This document shows positions 1-8,082 of a stretch of DNA of 11,719 nt, in pieces. The DNA is taken from the NCBI GenBank assembly GCA_016209785.1, contig JACQVM010000253.1, positions 1-11,719 of the forward strand, in the 5' to 3' direction. The stretch is from Candidatus Melainabacteria bacterium (GTDB lineage Bacteria > Cyanobacteriota > Vampirovibrionia > Obscuribacterales > Obscuribacteraceae). The first letter of the stretch is position 1, and every line of letters begins with the position of its first letter. A program made the position numbers and the translations under genes. A model generated the notes under the pieces. The model ran no database searches and had not been told where the DNA came from. It saw nothing but the letters and a program-made list of their open reading frames with translations.

Positions 1-54
1 CTTGAAAGCATACCGCAAGATGACAAGATAATTGTCATCGCCAATCTGCCGTAA
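1..54 (+). CDS. possible C-terminal tail of an upstream gene (partial)
   Basis: The first frame is open from the window edge to a TAA at 52-54 and reads LESIPQDDKIIVIANLP. The mix of charged residues and a short hydrophobic strand is protein-like. However, 18 codons without a stop are weak evidence, and no family can be recognised. A short imperfect inverted repeat (AACCT 53-57, AGGTT 70-74, followed by TT) could be a very weak terminator for it. Confidence 0.3.
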   Translation, partial: LESIPQDDKIIVIANLP

Positions 55-142
55 CCTCACCAGATATATAGGTTTTCAACATTGGTGGCTATTTCTTGGT
101 TGTTGAAACAACATCAACAAGCTATCATCAATTCAAGGAGCT

Positions 143-1072
143 ATGGTTAAGGCCGTGAAGCAAAATCAAAATATCCTTGTTGTTGATGACGACAAGGCCC
201 ATGCTTTAATGCTGGCAGAGCTATTGAAAGATGCCGGCTACGGTGTGGTCTCTGCCAACGATGGCTTCAGAGCGCTGGCAGCGTGCAAGGTACGCACGCC
301 AGATCTAATCCTTTTAGACCTTACTATGCCGCTCATGGGAGGTATAGAAGTGCTCAAACGCTTAAAAGCCGATGAACGTACCAAAAGTATTCCCATTATT
401 TTTCTAGCTACCCTAGGTGAGCTCAGGGCCATTCTGGAGTTTCAAGAAGGTCTTATTCAGGACTTCCTTACTAAGCCAGTTGACCCAACCGAGCTTTCTA
501 TAAGAGTAAGGACTGCTCTTAGGGTTAAGTCACTGAAAGAAAAACTAGGTCCACCAGAGAAGCACACTGGTGAACTGTCGCTCACTGATGCCGTGACTGG
601 ACTGCAAAATCAACACTTCCTCAACGAGTTTGTAAAGGCTGAAATTGCTCAGTGCTGCCGTTATTCTGTTCCCTTAAGCCTCATAATATTGGCAATCGAC
701 CAAGAAGCTCAACTGAAGCAGGTAGAAAATCCAAAGGTATTTGATAAGGTGATTGCCCAGCTCGCCACATATCTAGCGCAAGCAACTCGGCAATGCGATG
801 TACTGGTGAGAATCAATGGCAGCGAATTTGCATTAGTCTTACCACACACTGACAGGGAAGGGGCTATTGAAGTAGCAGAACGTCTAAGGAACACCATTGC
901 CCAAAGCAGCTTCTCAGTAAATGACAGTGCTTTTGTTATTTCCATCAGTCTAGGCATATGCCAGTTTGCACCACAGATGGACAATGAAGGCAAGATACTT
1001 TTATCACATGCCCGAGCTGCCTTAGCCCAAGGACAGGCTAGCGGTGGCAATATTACGCTGCTGGCTCATTAA
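143..1072 (+). CDS. response regulator with receiver domain and degenerate GGDEF domain
   Basis: This is a two-component response regulator that probably acts through cyclic-di-GMP without making it. Residues about 10-125 form a receiver: acidic pocket D15-D17, phospho-acceptor D59 in LLDLTMP, and conserved K111 in FLTKP. The usual Thr-Ala after strand 4 reads Ala-Thr (89-90). Residues about 146-305 form a GGDEF fold (LTDAVTGLQN at 147-156, SISLGI near the end). The signature is NGSEF at 225-229. By alignment with PleD, the first metal-binding Asp is A184, the guanine-contact Asn is K192 and the signature acid is S227, so cyclase activity should be lost. The RxxD inhibitory site (R216-D219) is intact at the usual nine-residue offset, which suggests a c-di-GMP receptor. 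AAGGAG at 135-140 lies only 2 nt before the ATG; V5 (GTG at 155) is an alternative start. The gene stands alone, with a terminator after it. Confidence 0.9.
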   Translation: MVKAVKQNQNILVVDDDKAHALMLAELLKDAGYGVVSANDGFRALAACKVRTPDLILLDLTMPLMGGIEVLKRLKADERTKSIPIIFLATLGELRAILEFQEGLIQDFLTKPVDPTELSIRVRTALRVKSLKEKLGPPEKHTGELSLTDAVTGLQNQHFLNEFVKAEIAQCCRYSVPLSLIILAIDQEAQLKQVENPKVFDKVIAQLATYLAQATRQCDVLVRINGSEFALVLPHTDREGAIEVAERLRNTIAQSSFSVNDSAFVISISLGICQFAPQMDNEGKILLSHARAALAQGQASGGNITLLAH

Positions 1073-1077
1073 GGAAA

Positions 1078-1100
1078 CCCGTCCTTAAGGACGGGGCTTT
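1078..1100 (+). terminator. perfect palindrome, probable intrinsic terminator
   Basis: CCCGTCCTTAAGGACGGG (1078-1095) is a perfect palindrome giving a 7-bp GC-rich stem with a TTAA loop. It starts 6 nt after the stop codon of the response regulator. It is followed by GCTTT, so the U-tract is short. Being palindromic, it would fold the same way on either strand. Its position directly behind the gene makes a terminator the best reading. Confidence 0.65.
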
Positions 1101-1287
1101 AACACCGGAGCGCCAAAATTTAACCTAGACAATTCGTATTTTCCCCCTATCTGTCAAGGTGTCACTGCCATACCATCCTGATGTGTCGACACAATGCGCA
1201 TCGATTAGTATGAAAGTAAGAAGGCATGGAAGCGGGGGCTGACCAGTCATTTTTGATAGCCAGCTCTCAGTGAGGTAAAAACTTAAA

Positions 1288-3036
1288 ATGGTACAAGGTA
1301 CAGATAAAGCGCCGGACAAACCCGCAAGCGGTGACCACAGCGTAGGGCATGTTGGTGATGATGCTGGTAGCACACGCCAGCGGCTTAGCGAGCAGGTTGC
1401 TCCAGAGTTGAGCAGCCCTGGCGGGCGCGAGTATTTTCCAGGAAGGGCTGGACAAGATGCCAGCCTCAGGCATATTTATCCCATGGAAATAGCCAGCGGG
1501 ACTGGCAGCGCTCCACCTGCCAGACTAGAGTTCAATGCAACATACACCCCAGTAGAGCTGGCTAAAAGCGGCACGTTGATAGACAAAACCAACACGAGCG
1601 GAGAGCACCGGATAGAGTCCACGCCAGCCACAGATAAGTCAACTCCCAAGATAACTGTGGAGCTACAAAACGTCACCACTCCCTCTAGCCAGACGCCACA
1701 TTTTCTGGTGAGGCAAAACGGGCAAATTGAGATGCACGGCAACCCGGAGACACTCAACTCGAAAGATATAAAGGTTGTCTTAGAACGCCAAGAAGGGCAG
1801 CTTAATCCTACGGAAGCACAAACGAAAGCAGCCGATGAGCTGGTCACATACCTCTCCCAACGAATAAAGTCAAATTATCAGGACGCGGCAGTTTTGGGTG
1901 TAGAGCTAAATGACAAAGACAATGTAGTCTCAGCCCAGACAGAACAAGCTAACAATTTACGTCCTCCTAGATCGCAAGCAGGCATGACCGAACAAACTCG
2001 CGAAAGCGTAGGCGAAGCCAACCGCTTTAGCAGCGCTGGCGGAGTAGATATGCCCCATGCTCAGACAGACAATATGGGGTCTTTTGGCACCCGTGATGTT
2101 CCCAGACAACCTAGCGAAACCGACAAACAAATGGCCCTTAAAGAAGCCGTGGCTGGCTTGTTCCGTCCAGACAGCACGGCTGCCTATGAGACTGTCCGCA
2201 AGCATCCAGATGGCAGCTACCGAGTTGGCAGATATGGCTTTTCCGGCAACCAACTCCTGAGTCTCTTGGACAGCCTAGGTGATCCACCAGATCCTGCACT
2301 CATTGAAAGGCTGATTAAAGAAGGAAAGCTACCCAAAGGGTTTGCCGAGAAACTCAAGAATCCTGAATTCTTGAAAAAATTCAAAGAATTTGCTAAGAAG
2401 CTTCAGTCCGGACAAGAGCCCAGCAAGGACGAGCTGAAACAGTTCTTACCCAAAGATGCGCAAGAATCTTTCGGATCAATGCTCATTGAGCAAATGCAGG
2501 GTAAGGTAGGCGACAATCCAGGAGCCATTGCCACGGCAATACTCAGCGGCAAGTCAGCCTCTGAGCTCAATCAGTCTGACTTCACTACCCCTGAGGCTAA
2601 GCAGCTTATCTCCGCCGGTCAGCAGCTCTATGAAACTGCCACCAAGAGACAGTCTACCGAGCAACAAGTAGTAGGCAACATTCCTCAAGGCGAACGACGT
2701 CAGCTTATCGAACAAGCCCTTACGTTGTCCGGCGTGCCTGCAACAGACGCCAACTTAGCAGCAGTTAACTTAATTGTTGAGCACGAAAGTGCCTGGGACC
2801 CCAATGCAGTAAACAATTGGGACTCTAATGCCGCCGCCGGAACTCCATCCAAAGGGCTCATGCAAACCATTGGGCCAACGTTTAATTCCTACTCACTGCC
2901 TGGGCACAAAAACATTCTTAATCCTCTCGATAACATGATTGCAGGCATCAGGTACGCTGTTAGCCGTTATGGCTCCCTACAAAATGTGCCTGGTGTTAAG
3001 GCCATTGCTGGCGGCCTGGCCTATCGCGGATATTAA
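1288..3036 (+). CDS. leaderless lytic transglycosylase (SLT/lysozyme-like fold at C-terminus)
   Basis: This 582-residue protein probably cleaves the peptidoglycan glycan strand. The C-terminal part, from about residue 470, carries the SLT signature: HESAWDP with candidate catalytic Glu at E500, then GTPSKGLMQT (518-527), and an extended segment ending NPLDNMIAGIRYAVSRYG, a form common in phage tail-associated lysozymes. Residues 1 to about 270 are polar, Pro/Ser/Gln-rich and probably disordered, with no signal peptide or membrane segment. Residues about 285-440 form a charged helical region opening with HPDGSYRVGRYGFSG. The start is supported by GAGGT at 1272-1276, 11 nt upstream. The enzyme must reach the periplasm by a non-Sec route or act on other cells after delivery; both are inference. 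The next gene follows in the same direction after 255 bp. The transglycosylase call is firm; the role of the long N-terminal part is unknown. Confidence 0.85.
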   Translation: MVQGTDKAPDKPASGDHSVGHVGDDAGSTRQRLSEQVAPELSSPGGREYFPGRAGQDASLRHIYPMEIASGTGSAPPARLEFNATYTPVELAKSGTLIDKTNTSGEHRIESTPATDKSTPKITVELQNVTTPSSQTPHFLVRQNGQIEMHGNPETLNSKDIKVVLERQEGQLNPTEAQTKAADELVTYLSQRIKSNYQDAAVLGVELNDKDNVVSAQTEQANNLRPPRSQAGMTEQTRESVGEANRFSSAGGVDMPHAQTDNMGSFGTRDVPRQPSETDKQMALKEAVAGLFRPDSTAAYETVRKHPDGSYRVGRYGFSGNQLLSLLDSLGDPPDPALIERLIKEGKLPKGFAEKLKNPEFLKKFKEFAKKLQSGQEPSKDELKQFLPKDAQESFGSMLIEQMQGKVGDNPGAIATAILSGKSASELNQSDFTTPEAKQLISAGQQLYETATKRQSTEQQVVGNIPQGERRQLIEQALTLSGVPATDANLAAVNLIVEHESAWDPNAVNNWDSNAAAGTPSKGLMQTIGPTFNSYSLPGHKNILNPLDNMIAGIRYAVSRYGSLQNVPGVKAIAGGLAYRGY

Positions 3037-3100
3037 GAGCTCCAGCAGGTAACACTCATCAGAGCCGTCTTAACGTACAGATGTACTGGTGTCCATCGGC

Positions 3101-3126
3101 CAATTGACTTAGTACCTGGTCAATGG
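3101..3126. promoter_or_regulatory. operator-like inverted repeat between the transglycosylase and PDGT-repeat genes
   Basis: ATTGAC (3103-3108) and GTCAAT (3119-3124) form a perfect 6-bp inverted repeat around a 10-bp centre. Flanking CC and GG extend it with one extra base on the left. The half-site spacing of about one and a half helical turns is typical of dimeric regulators. I see no convincing -10 element nearby. The other gene-free sequence between 3037 and 3291 shows nothing else I can name. Confidence 0.25.
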
Positions 3127-3291
3127 AAAGTACCCAAGGCAGGATGTGCAATGCTGTCAAAGTTTCTGGATTCTTGTCTAGAGATACATAGAGCATGCAC
3201 TGGAACAACTGTGTAATTGCACCTAGATTACCTGTACCCATCGCGATATAAGGACAGATGAGGTGTAAGGGCCCAACTGAGGTACTAATAA

Positions 3292-4986
3292 ATGTCAATT
3301 GAAGGCAACAGAAATGCTAGCGATTCTACGCACGCAAATCACAGTAGAAATCCAGCTTCAGAAAAGCTTGCCCAAGAGGCGTACAGTGAACCACCAAAAA
3401 CTAAAGGCAGCACCTTTGACACCCAACCAGATGGCACGAAGGTTAAGCAATATGCAAATGGTGGCACCCTTCAGGTAAAGCCAGACGGCACTGTTACAGA
3501 ACAATTTGCTACTGGCGAGACAGTTTCTTATTCAACTGATGGATCTATAACACGCAGCTCAGCTAATGGCACCACAGTTATTGAATCACCAGACGGTAGC
3601 AGATTAACCTCTACCCCAGAAGGAGGACATATTCAAGAACTACCGTCTGGCATAAAAGCAGGAATTGGACCAGATGGTACCAGAGTACTTGAGTTTCCTG
3701 ATGGCAGCAAATCAACACTCGGACCAGATGGTACTAAAGTAAATATATTTGCTGACAGTCAACAGCTTGGGCAAATGGCTGGAGACATCGAGACCATTCT
3801 TCCTGACGGCACAACCATTTATGATTTAGTCGATGGAACTAGAATTGAAAGCCATCCGGATGGTACTGAAATTGTCATAGATCCTGATGGACAAAAGATT
3901 ACAACTGGACCTGGACGTAGTGGTCGGACTGTAGAATACCCTGATGGGAAAATACGTAGTTACTATACAGGACAAGATGAACTGCTCGATGCTTTGTTTC
4001 CAGGCAGATCCCAAAAGGCCCCTGCCACCACAGGAACAAGTCCTTCACCACTGCTTAATGAGACAGAACTAGCTAGGGTTTTGGACAATCTTCCCCCTGA
4101 GTCGACTCATACAACAGCCTCAGCACCACGGCCATCACAAGCTGCACAAATTAAGTCTGTCACATCATCCAGTTATCACCTTGAGTCTCACAGTGCTACC
4201 ATCCAAGCACCATCAAGCAAATGGGACTTAACACGCATGTTCAAAACTCCCAAGGGTCAAATCGTCAATGGCGCGCTAGGAACACTCGGTATACTGGGTG
4301 GTGGCTTGCAAATGGCCCAAGGCTTTCGATTAATGGCACAAGGCAATACAGGAGAAGGTGCATTTACTACCTTAGGAGGTGGTGCCAACACAACCGCGGG
4401 GGCTGCAAGTTTCTTTGCCCGTATACCTTGGGCTCAAAATTTGGCAATGCGCGCTGGCGGAGCTGGTGCTGTCATTGATGGGGCTCTTACACTTCATCGT
4501 GGCTTCCAAAGTGGAGATGCTGCACTACAGGCAGATGGTGGTGTTAGACTAACTGCCGGAGGCGCTATGCTAGCTGGTGGTCCTGCTGGTGCACTGGGTG
4601 CATCGGCATATGTTGGTTGGGCAGCAGGACGTTTTTTGGGTGAAACTGTAAGCTGGCAGGGCAAAACCTTAGATCAACATACGACGCAAATGTGGGACAG
4701 CACCATTAATGGTCAAGCCAATCAACAGTTACAAGAAATTGAGACTAGAAACCAAACAATGCTGGATAAACAAAAAAGCATTCTTGATCCTAATTGTACC
4801 TATGAAGACATTAAGGCACAAGGCAAGACTGCCCGTGATGTAAGTGAAGCTATTCTTGGTTTGCGCGAAGAAATTGAAAAGGCCAACAAACAAGGACACA
4901 CTGAAGACAGTGGAAAAATGCAAGAACAGATAACTAGGCTTATCACAATACGTGCCCAGCTTGCCGGCGAACAGTCTACAGGTTAG
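3292..4986 (+). CDS. PDGT-repeat protein with Gly/Ala-rich hydrophobic segment
   Basis: This 564-residue protein has no recognised enzyme domain. Residues 46-225 are about twenty units of nine residues, consensus PDG[T/S]xxxxx, with only one 8-residue and one 10-residue exception. The pattern suggests a chain of short beta hairpins turning at each DG. Residues about 226-315 are a polar Ser/Thr/Pro linker. Residues 324 to about 450 are rich in Gly and Ala, with hydrophobic stretches near 324-340 and 423-449 that resemble the small-residue helical hairpins of membrane-inserting toxins. A charged helical tail (about 475-562) follows. There is no signal peptide. TGAGGT at 3278-3283, 8 nt upstream, supports the start. 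By analogy with repeat-plus-hydrophobic proteins of secretion systems it could be a surface or delivered protein, but the function is unknown. Confidence 0.8.
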   Translation: MSIEGNRNASDSTHANHSRNPASEKLAQEAYSEPPKTKGSTFDTQPDGTKVKQYANGGTLQVKPDGTVTEQFATGETVSYSTDGSITRSSANGTTVIESPDGSRLTSTPEGGHIQELPSGIKAGIGPDGTRVLEFPDGSKSTLGPDGTKVNIFADSQQLGQMAGDIETILPDGTTIYDLVDGTRIESHPDGTEIVIDPDGQKITTGPGRSGRTVEYPDGKIRSYYTGQDELLDALFPGRSQKAPATTGTSPSPLLNETELARVLDNLPPESTHTTASAPRPSQAAQIKSVTSSSYHLESHSATIQAPSSKWDLTRMFKTPKGQIVNGALGTLGILGGGLQMAQGFRLMAQGNTGEGAFTTLGGGANTTAGAASFFARIPWAQNLAMRAGGAGAVIDGALTLHRGFQSGDAALQADGGVRLTAGGAMLAGGPAGALGASAYVGWAAGRFLGETVSWQGKTLDQHTTQMWDSTINGQANQQLQEIETRNQTMLDKQKSILDPNCTYEDIKAQGKTARDVSEAILGLREEIEKANKQGHTEDSGKMQEQITRLITIRAQLAGEQSTG

Positions 4987-5088
4987 CAAACATCCTGGCC
5001 ATCTAAACAGTTCACAGGCCGGGCCCCCGTGCAAGTGCATACCACGTGCCAGGGCCACGCCCATAACGCACCAACATTCCTCGCCGAA

Positions 5089-5145
5089 CTAGCTCGTTAA
5101 GACGAAGTTTTATGGTACTGCGACTTTCAAAAGATTAACGACTAG
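5089..5145. repeat. imperfect inverted repeat between convergent genes
   Basis: CTAGCTCGTTAA (5089-5100) and TTAACGACTAG (5135-5145) are reverse complements apart from one inserted base, enclosing 34 bp. The right arm covers the TAG stop of the minus-strand peptidase gene. It lies in the 155-bp gap between two convergent genes, so it could form a bidirectional transcript end. There is no clear U-tract, and the inverted ends of a decayed mobile element are an alternative. The rest of 4987-5141 shows no gene. Confidence 0.35.
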
Positions 5146-6977
5146 CTAGCTTGGAGAGACCTGATAAACAAATCCCAACTGCCACCACCACCAGCTTCCC
5201 TGTCTAAAGTTCTCTGTTGTCCCTGAACAATTATGGGAGTCAATTTAGCTATAAGCTGTTGATCGACAGCAGTATCAAGAAGAAGTTGGGACTGCTCTTT
5301 CACGGTTTGCAATGCAGCAAGTAATTTAGGACGAGATCTATTGGGATCCTGGGAAATTCGAGCAGCTTCTTGCACAGCTTCTTGTAATGGTTTTAATTGC
5401 TCGCTTAACTGCATATCAGCCAATTGCCTTTCCATACTTGAAGCAATCTGCACACTGTCCTCAACAACTTTCTGCATGTCTTCCAGCGGTGCATCAGATG
5501 CCGGCAGCTCAAGGGTGGTGAGCATGCGCAGCGGTGAACGGTAGCTAGCAATCAGTGCAACATCAAAAAAGGCTTCTTCTGGAAGAAAGACACTCAGTCC
5601 CCCCATCTTCTCGTAGCCATTGCTACCACGCTCCCCATCATAGGAAACTACCAACTCTTGCCAGTCGCGAAGCAGGACTTCCACAGCCTCCCTCAGAAGT
5701 CCCCCCTCGTCCTTCAAGTCACCATTTGAAACTGCTTCAAACACCTTTTCAGCAAACAGGCGAAGATCTCGCTTCTGCCCCTGGTCAGGAGCCAATCGTG
5801 ATTGAACCTCTGGTGGAACACCACCAAATAACGGGGTCTCTTTTATAAGCTGACGCAATACCGTAAGATTCTCTGGATCACGGGCAACTGCCATGAGCTG
5901 CTGTCCGAAAGCATCCATATCACTACAGAAACTTTCGTATTCACTGAGATTGAAATAAGCTAAAGTATCTGTCCCGTCAGCTACCGTGTCCTCCTTATCA
6001 ACAGCAAGAATCTCCTCTCCAAACTGTTGTCCCTCTATATCTGGATTTTCAATTACTGGAGATAGCAAAGCATTAAGATCTTGTCCATCTTTGTGTCGGG
6101 AAATTGATGTTTCAACTTCAGCCGATGCCACAAGATTGTCAGTAATGTTGCGCATTGTCTCTAAAACCTGTTCGTCACCTTTAAGGCAGGCATCAAAGTC
6201 AAGTAAATCAAGCTTGTCATGACCGGAGCCTTTGAGTCCTTCGCGAACAGCTTGTACAAATTCGCTGTTATTTGCAGAACCAGTTGCACCACCTACTCCC
6301 TGAGCAAACCCATGGGATTGATTGATGAGTGCAATCTTTTCTGATGGACTGCTCTGTGTAGCATACTTTAGCAAGTCAGACAAATCCTGCGTGCAACCTT
6401 TTGACGGAAGCACTCCAAGCTCAGTTATTTTGCCACCATGTATTGCATAACGCTTCAAAATACACCCACTTTGTTTTGAATCATCCCCAGAGGGCACATT
6501 AGGATTGCGCTCCACTTCTTGCACAATGATAGTAAGTGGCTTGTCTGTGGTGGAACCAGCAAGCTGTTTTAGTTGTTCTGCCTTGTTTTCTGCACCTGGT
6601 GTATAAGTACCCTCCCCGTCCGTCTTAGGAACAAGATTGTCAGTTAAATTTACGACCACTGTCCATTCTAAAGGAGCTTGATCATGTACTTGATGATGCC
6701 CCACCTCATTGCTTTCATCACCTGCAAAGTCAATCTCCAGCGCTGGTAAAGATTTGTCCGTTTTGCGGGATGAGCTCTTGTTGGTCGAGTCTTGCAGCAT
6801 CCTGAACACAGGAGGTCTCTCTCGCAGTGGAATTGCCTCTAGTATTCGCAAAGTGTCGCTAACAGCAGACTCAGTGACACCAGGCAATGCTTCAACGTTG
6901 CCACCTTGTGGCTCCTCACAAAACTCTCCATCATCCCCAGTTACTGGCCAACGAATCATATGATTAAATCTGAACAA
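5142..6977 (-). CDS. clostripain-like (family C11) cysteine peptidase, copy 1
   Basis: A predicted clan CD cysteine endopeptidase of 611 residues. After a polar N-terminus, the core begins at about W105 (EWTVVVNL). The catalytic His is H222 in INQSHG and the catalytic Cys is C264 in LLDFDAC. Asp D262, two residues before the Cys, matches the S1 acid of PmC11 and predicts cleavage after Arg or Lys. The family's VASE motif reads VASA (283-286). MGGLSVFLP marks the end of the core; a helical region and a final WDLFIRS follow. There is no signal peptide. The start is TTG at 6977: the product then begins MFRFN, matching MSRFN of the paralogue at 9052. The in-frame ATG at 6959 would lose this motif and has no better ribosome site. 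The gene converges on the PDGT-repeat gene. Substrates and export route are unknown. Confidence 0.88.
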   Translation of the reverse strand: MFRFNHMIRWPVTGDDGEFCEEPQGGNVEALPGVTESAVSDTLRILEAIPLRERPPVFRMLQDSTNKSSSRKTDKSLPALEIDFAGDESNEVGHHQVHDQAPLEWTVVVNLTDNLVPKTDGEGTYTPGAENKAEQLKQLAGSTTDKPLTIIVQEVERNPNVPSGDDSKQSGCILKRYAIHGGKITELGVLPSKGCTQDLSDLLKYATQSSPSEKIALINQSHGFAQGVGGATGSANNSEFVQAVREGLKGSGHDKLDLLDFDACLKGDEQVLETMRNITDNLVASAEVETSISRHKDGQDLNALLSPVIENPDIEGQQFGEEILAVDKEDTVADGTDTLAYFNLSEYESFCSDMDAFGQQLMAVARDPENLTVLRQLIKETPLFGGVPPEVQSRLAPDQGQKRDLRLFAEKVFEAVSNGDLKDEGGLLREAVEVLLRDWQELVVSYDGERGSNGYEKMGGLSVFLPEEAFFDVALIASYRSPLRMLTTLELPASDAPLEDMQKVVEDSVQIASSMERQLADMQLSEQLKPLQEAVQEAARISQDPNRSRPKLLAALQTVKEQSQLLLDTAVDQQLIAKLTPIIVQGQQRTLDREAGGGGSWDLFIRSLQAS

Positions 6978-7002
6978 ACAACAAAATCATGTTGGCACCC
7001 TT
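6964..7002 (-). promoter_or_regulatory. ribosome-binding site and 8-codon leader frame ahead of C11 copy 1
   Basis: On the minus strand, AAGGGTG (7002-6996) sits 5 nt before an ATG at 6990 that opens a frame reading MILLFVQI and stops at 6964. The peptidase start (TTG, 6977) lies inside this frame in another register, and the alternative ATG (6959) is 4 nt past its stop. The ribosome site is well placed for the leader but 18 nt from the TTG. Translational coupling is possible; chance is not excluded. Confidence 0.3.
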
Positions 7003-7053
7003 ATTGTTCCCTTAATTTCTTGTTTGTAAACACTCTTTGAGATTGCTACAAGC

Positions 7054-7132
7054 CGATACCACAGCTACAATACTTGCTGCCAATGAATGACATATGTACA
7101 TAATGTTGACAGTTGAGTAACTGTTGGTATCG
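7054..7132. promoter_or_regulatory. nested inverted repeats upstream of C11 copy 1
   Basis: CGATACCA (7054-7061) and TGGTATCG (7125-7132) are perfect reverse complements. Just inside the right arm, ACAGTT (7109-7114) and AACTGT (7119-7124) form a second perfect pair around GAGT. They lie about 80-155 bp upstream of the peptidase start. Operator sites or RNA structure are possible; no clear promoter hexamers can be assigned. Confidence 0.25.
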
Positions 7133-7149
7133 TATGTGGTTGCATTCAA

Positions 7150-7415
7150 ATGACACAAGCAGTCAACATAATCACATCTGTCTGATTTGCCATATCGTAT
7201 CAATTCGGGGCATATTCAGCCATGCTTACCAAAGCAGCAACTGCATTTCCTCCTATAACTGCATAGGGTATACCGGCCTTCTCTAAAGCAGCAGTAGCGC
7301 GCAAAAGTCGTTCACGGACCTTTTCCGGGGCGTGAATCATCTTCTCCCAAGAAACATTCCCAAGTTGTTTTGCTTGCATAGATACAATTATCATATGCAG
7401 ATAAGCAACTGTCAC
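7150..7415 (-). pseudogene. nucleotidyltransferase, N-terminal fragment
   Basis: The 71-residue frame (GTG at 7415, stop at 7200-7202) matches the start of a small nucleotidyltransferase family I know from memory, about 190-200 residues long and AbiEii/MNT-like. WEKMIHAPEKVRERLLRATA (23-42) is followed by AGIPYAVIGGNAVAA (47-61), where GG is the nucleotide-binding motif. The frame stops before the catalytic DVDI region. Beyond the TGA, the same frame reads ANQTDVIML (about 7190-7164), which resembles the family's NTxDVDIL stretch without its second Asp. This suggests decay by point mutations as well as truncation. No ribosome site is obvious. It cannot be active. A C-terminal fragment of the same family lies at 8812-8961 on the same strand, in the wrong order to be its continuation. 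Confidence 0.75.
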
Positions 7416-7552
7416 TGTCAGATCTAGTCTAAATTAGGACAGCTAAGCCCATCGTTGTACTCCAACAGCTGGCGTCTCAACAACCTTGCGCAACAGTCGG
7501 TTGCCAGAAAAGCAACCTTGCAAATTGTAACCACGTATTTTAAAATGCAAGG

Positions 7553-8023
7553 ATGATTCCGCGTCGTATACACCAATCAGTTCAAGAAGCACTCAATCGC
7601 CAAGCTGCCGTGGCGCTAATAGGTCCAAGGCAAGTAGGGAAGACAACACTCGCGCTCCAAATAGCCAAAGACAGAGAAACCTTATATCTAGACCTTGAAG
7701 CCAAAGAGGACCGGTTTAAGCTAGAAAATCCATCCGTGTTCCTGGGAAGCTACCAAGATCGTCTCGTTATCTTGGACGAAATCCATCGCATGCCAGAGCT
7801 CTTTCAAACACTCCGTGGGCTGATTGACCAGGGACGCCAGGAAGGAAAACGTACAGGGCGCTTTTTAATCCTGGGCTCAGCATCAATCGACCTCTTACGC
7901 CAAAATGACCTCCACCCAGACCACAGCTTCCTCGTTTATCCAGGCTGTGATCGCTGTCAAATTGGTCCCGGGCTGGAGGCCATTGGTGTAAGGGAACTTG
8001 CAGCTATGCTGACAGCTCTTTGA
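7553..8023 (+). pseudogene. AAA_14/DUF4143-type ATPase with large internal deletion
   Basis: Full-length members of this ATPase family are about 380-410 residues; this frame has 156. The N-terminal part is intact: MIPRRIH start, Walker A GPRQVGKT (24-31), Walker B LVILDEIH (71-78), and RFLILGSAS (103-111) with the sensor strand. At about residue 117, just after SIDLLRQ, where the family normally continues into the rest of the ATPase domain and DUF4143, the sequence jumps to HPDHSFLVYPGCDRCQIGPG (121-140) and EAIGVRELAAML, which resembles the family's extreme C-terminus. About 230 residues appear to be missing, yet the frame is kept. GACCTC occurs at 7889-7894 and again at 7907-7912, beside the joint. 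AAGG directly abuts the ATG. An ATP-binding peptide could still be made, but normal function is unlikely. Confidence 0.8.
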
Positions 8024-8082
8024 TTGCTCATGATAGCTCATAAGCAGGCACTCGGAACACAAAATTGCTCAAAGATTGAGAT

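Noticed and set aside
3059..3298. 79-codon minus-strand frame between the transglycosylase and PDGT-repeat genes
   Set aside because: It starts with TTG, has no ribosome site, overlaps the start of the next gene in antisense, and shows no recognisable motif.
7012..7203. 63-codon minus-strand frame upstream of C11 copy 1
   Set aside because: No ribosome site, Cys/Tyr/Ser-rich composition unlike neighbouring genes, and it runs through the control region and the decayed nucleotidyltransferase end.
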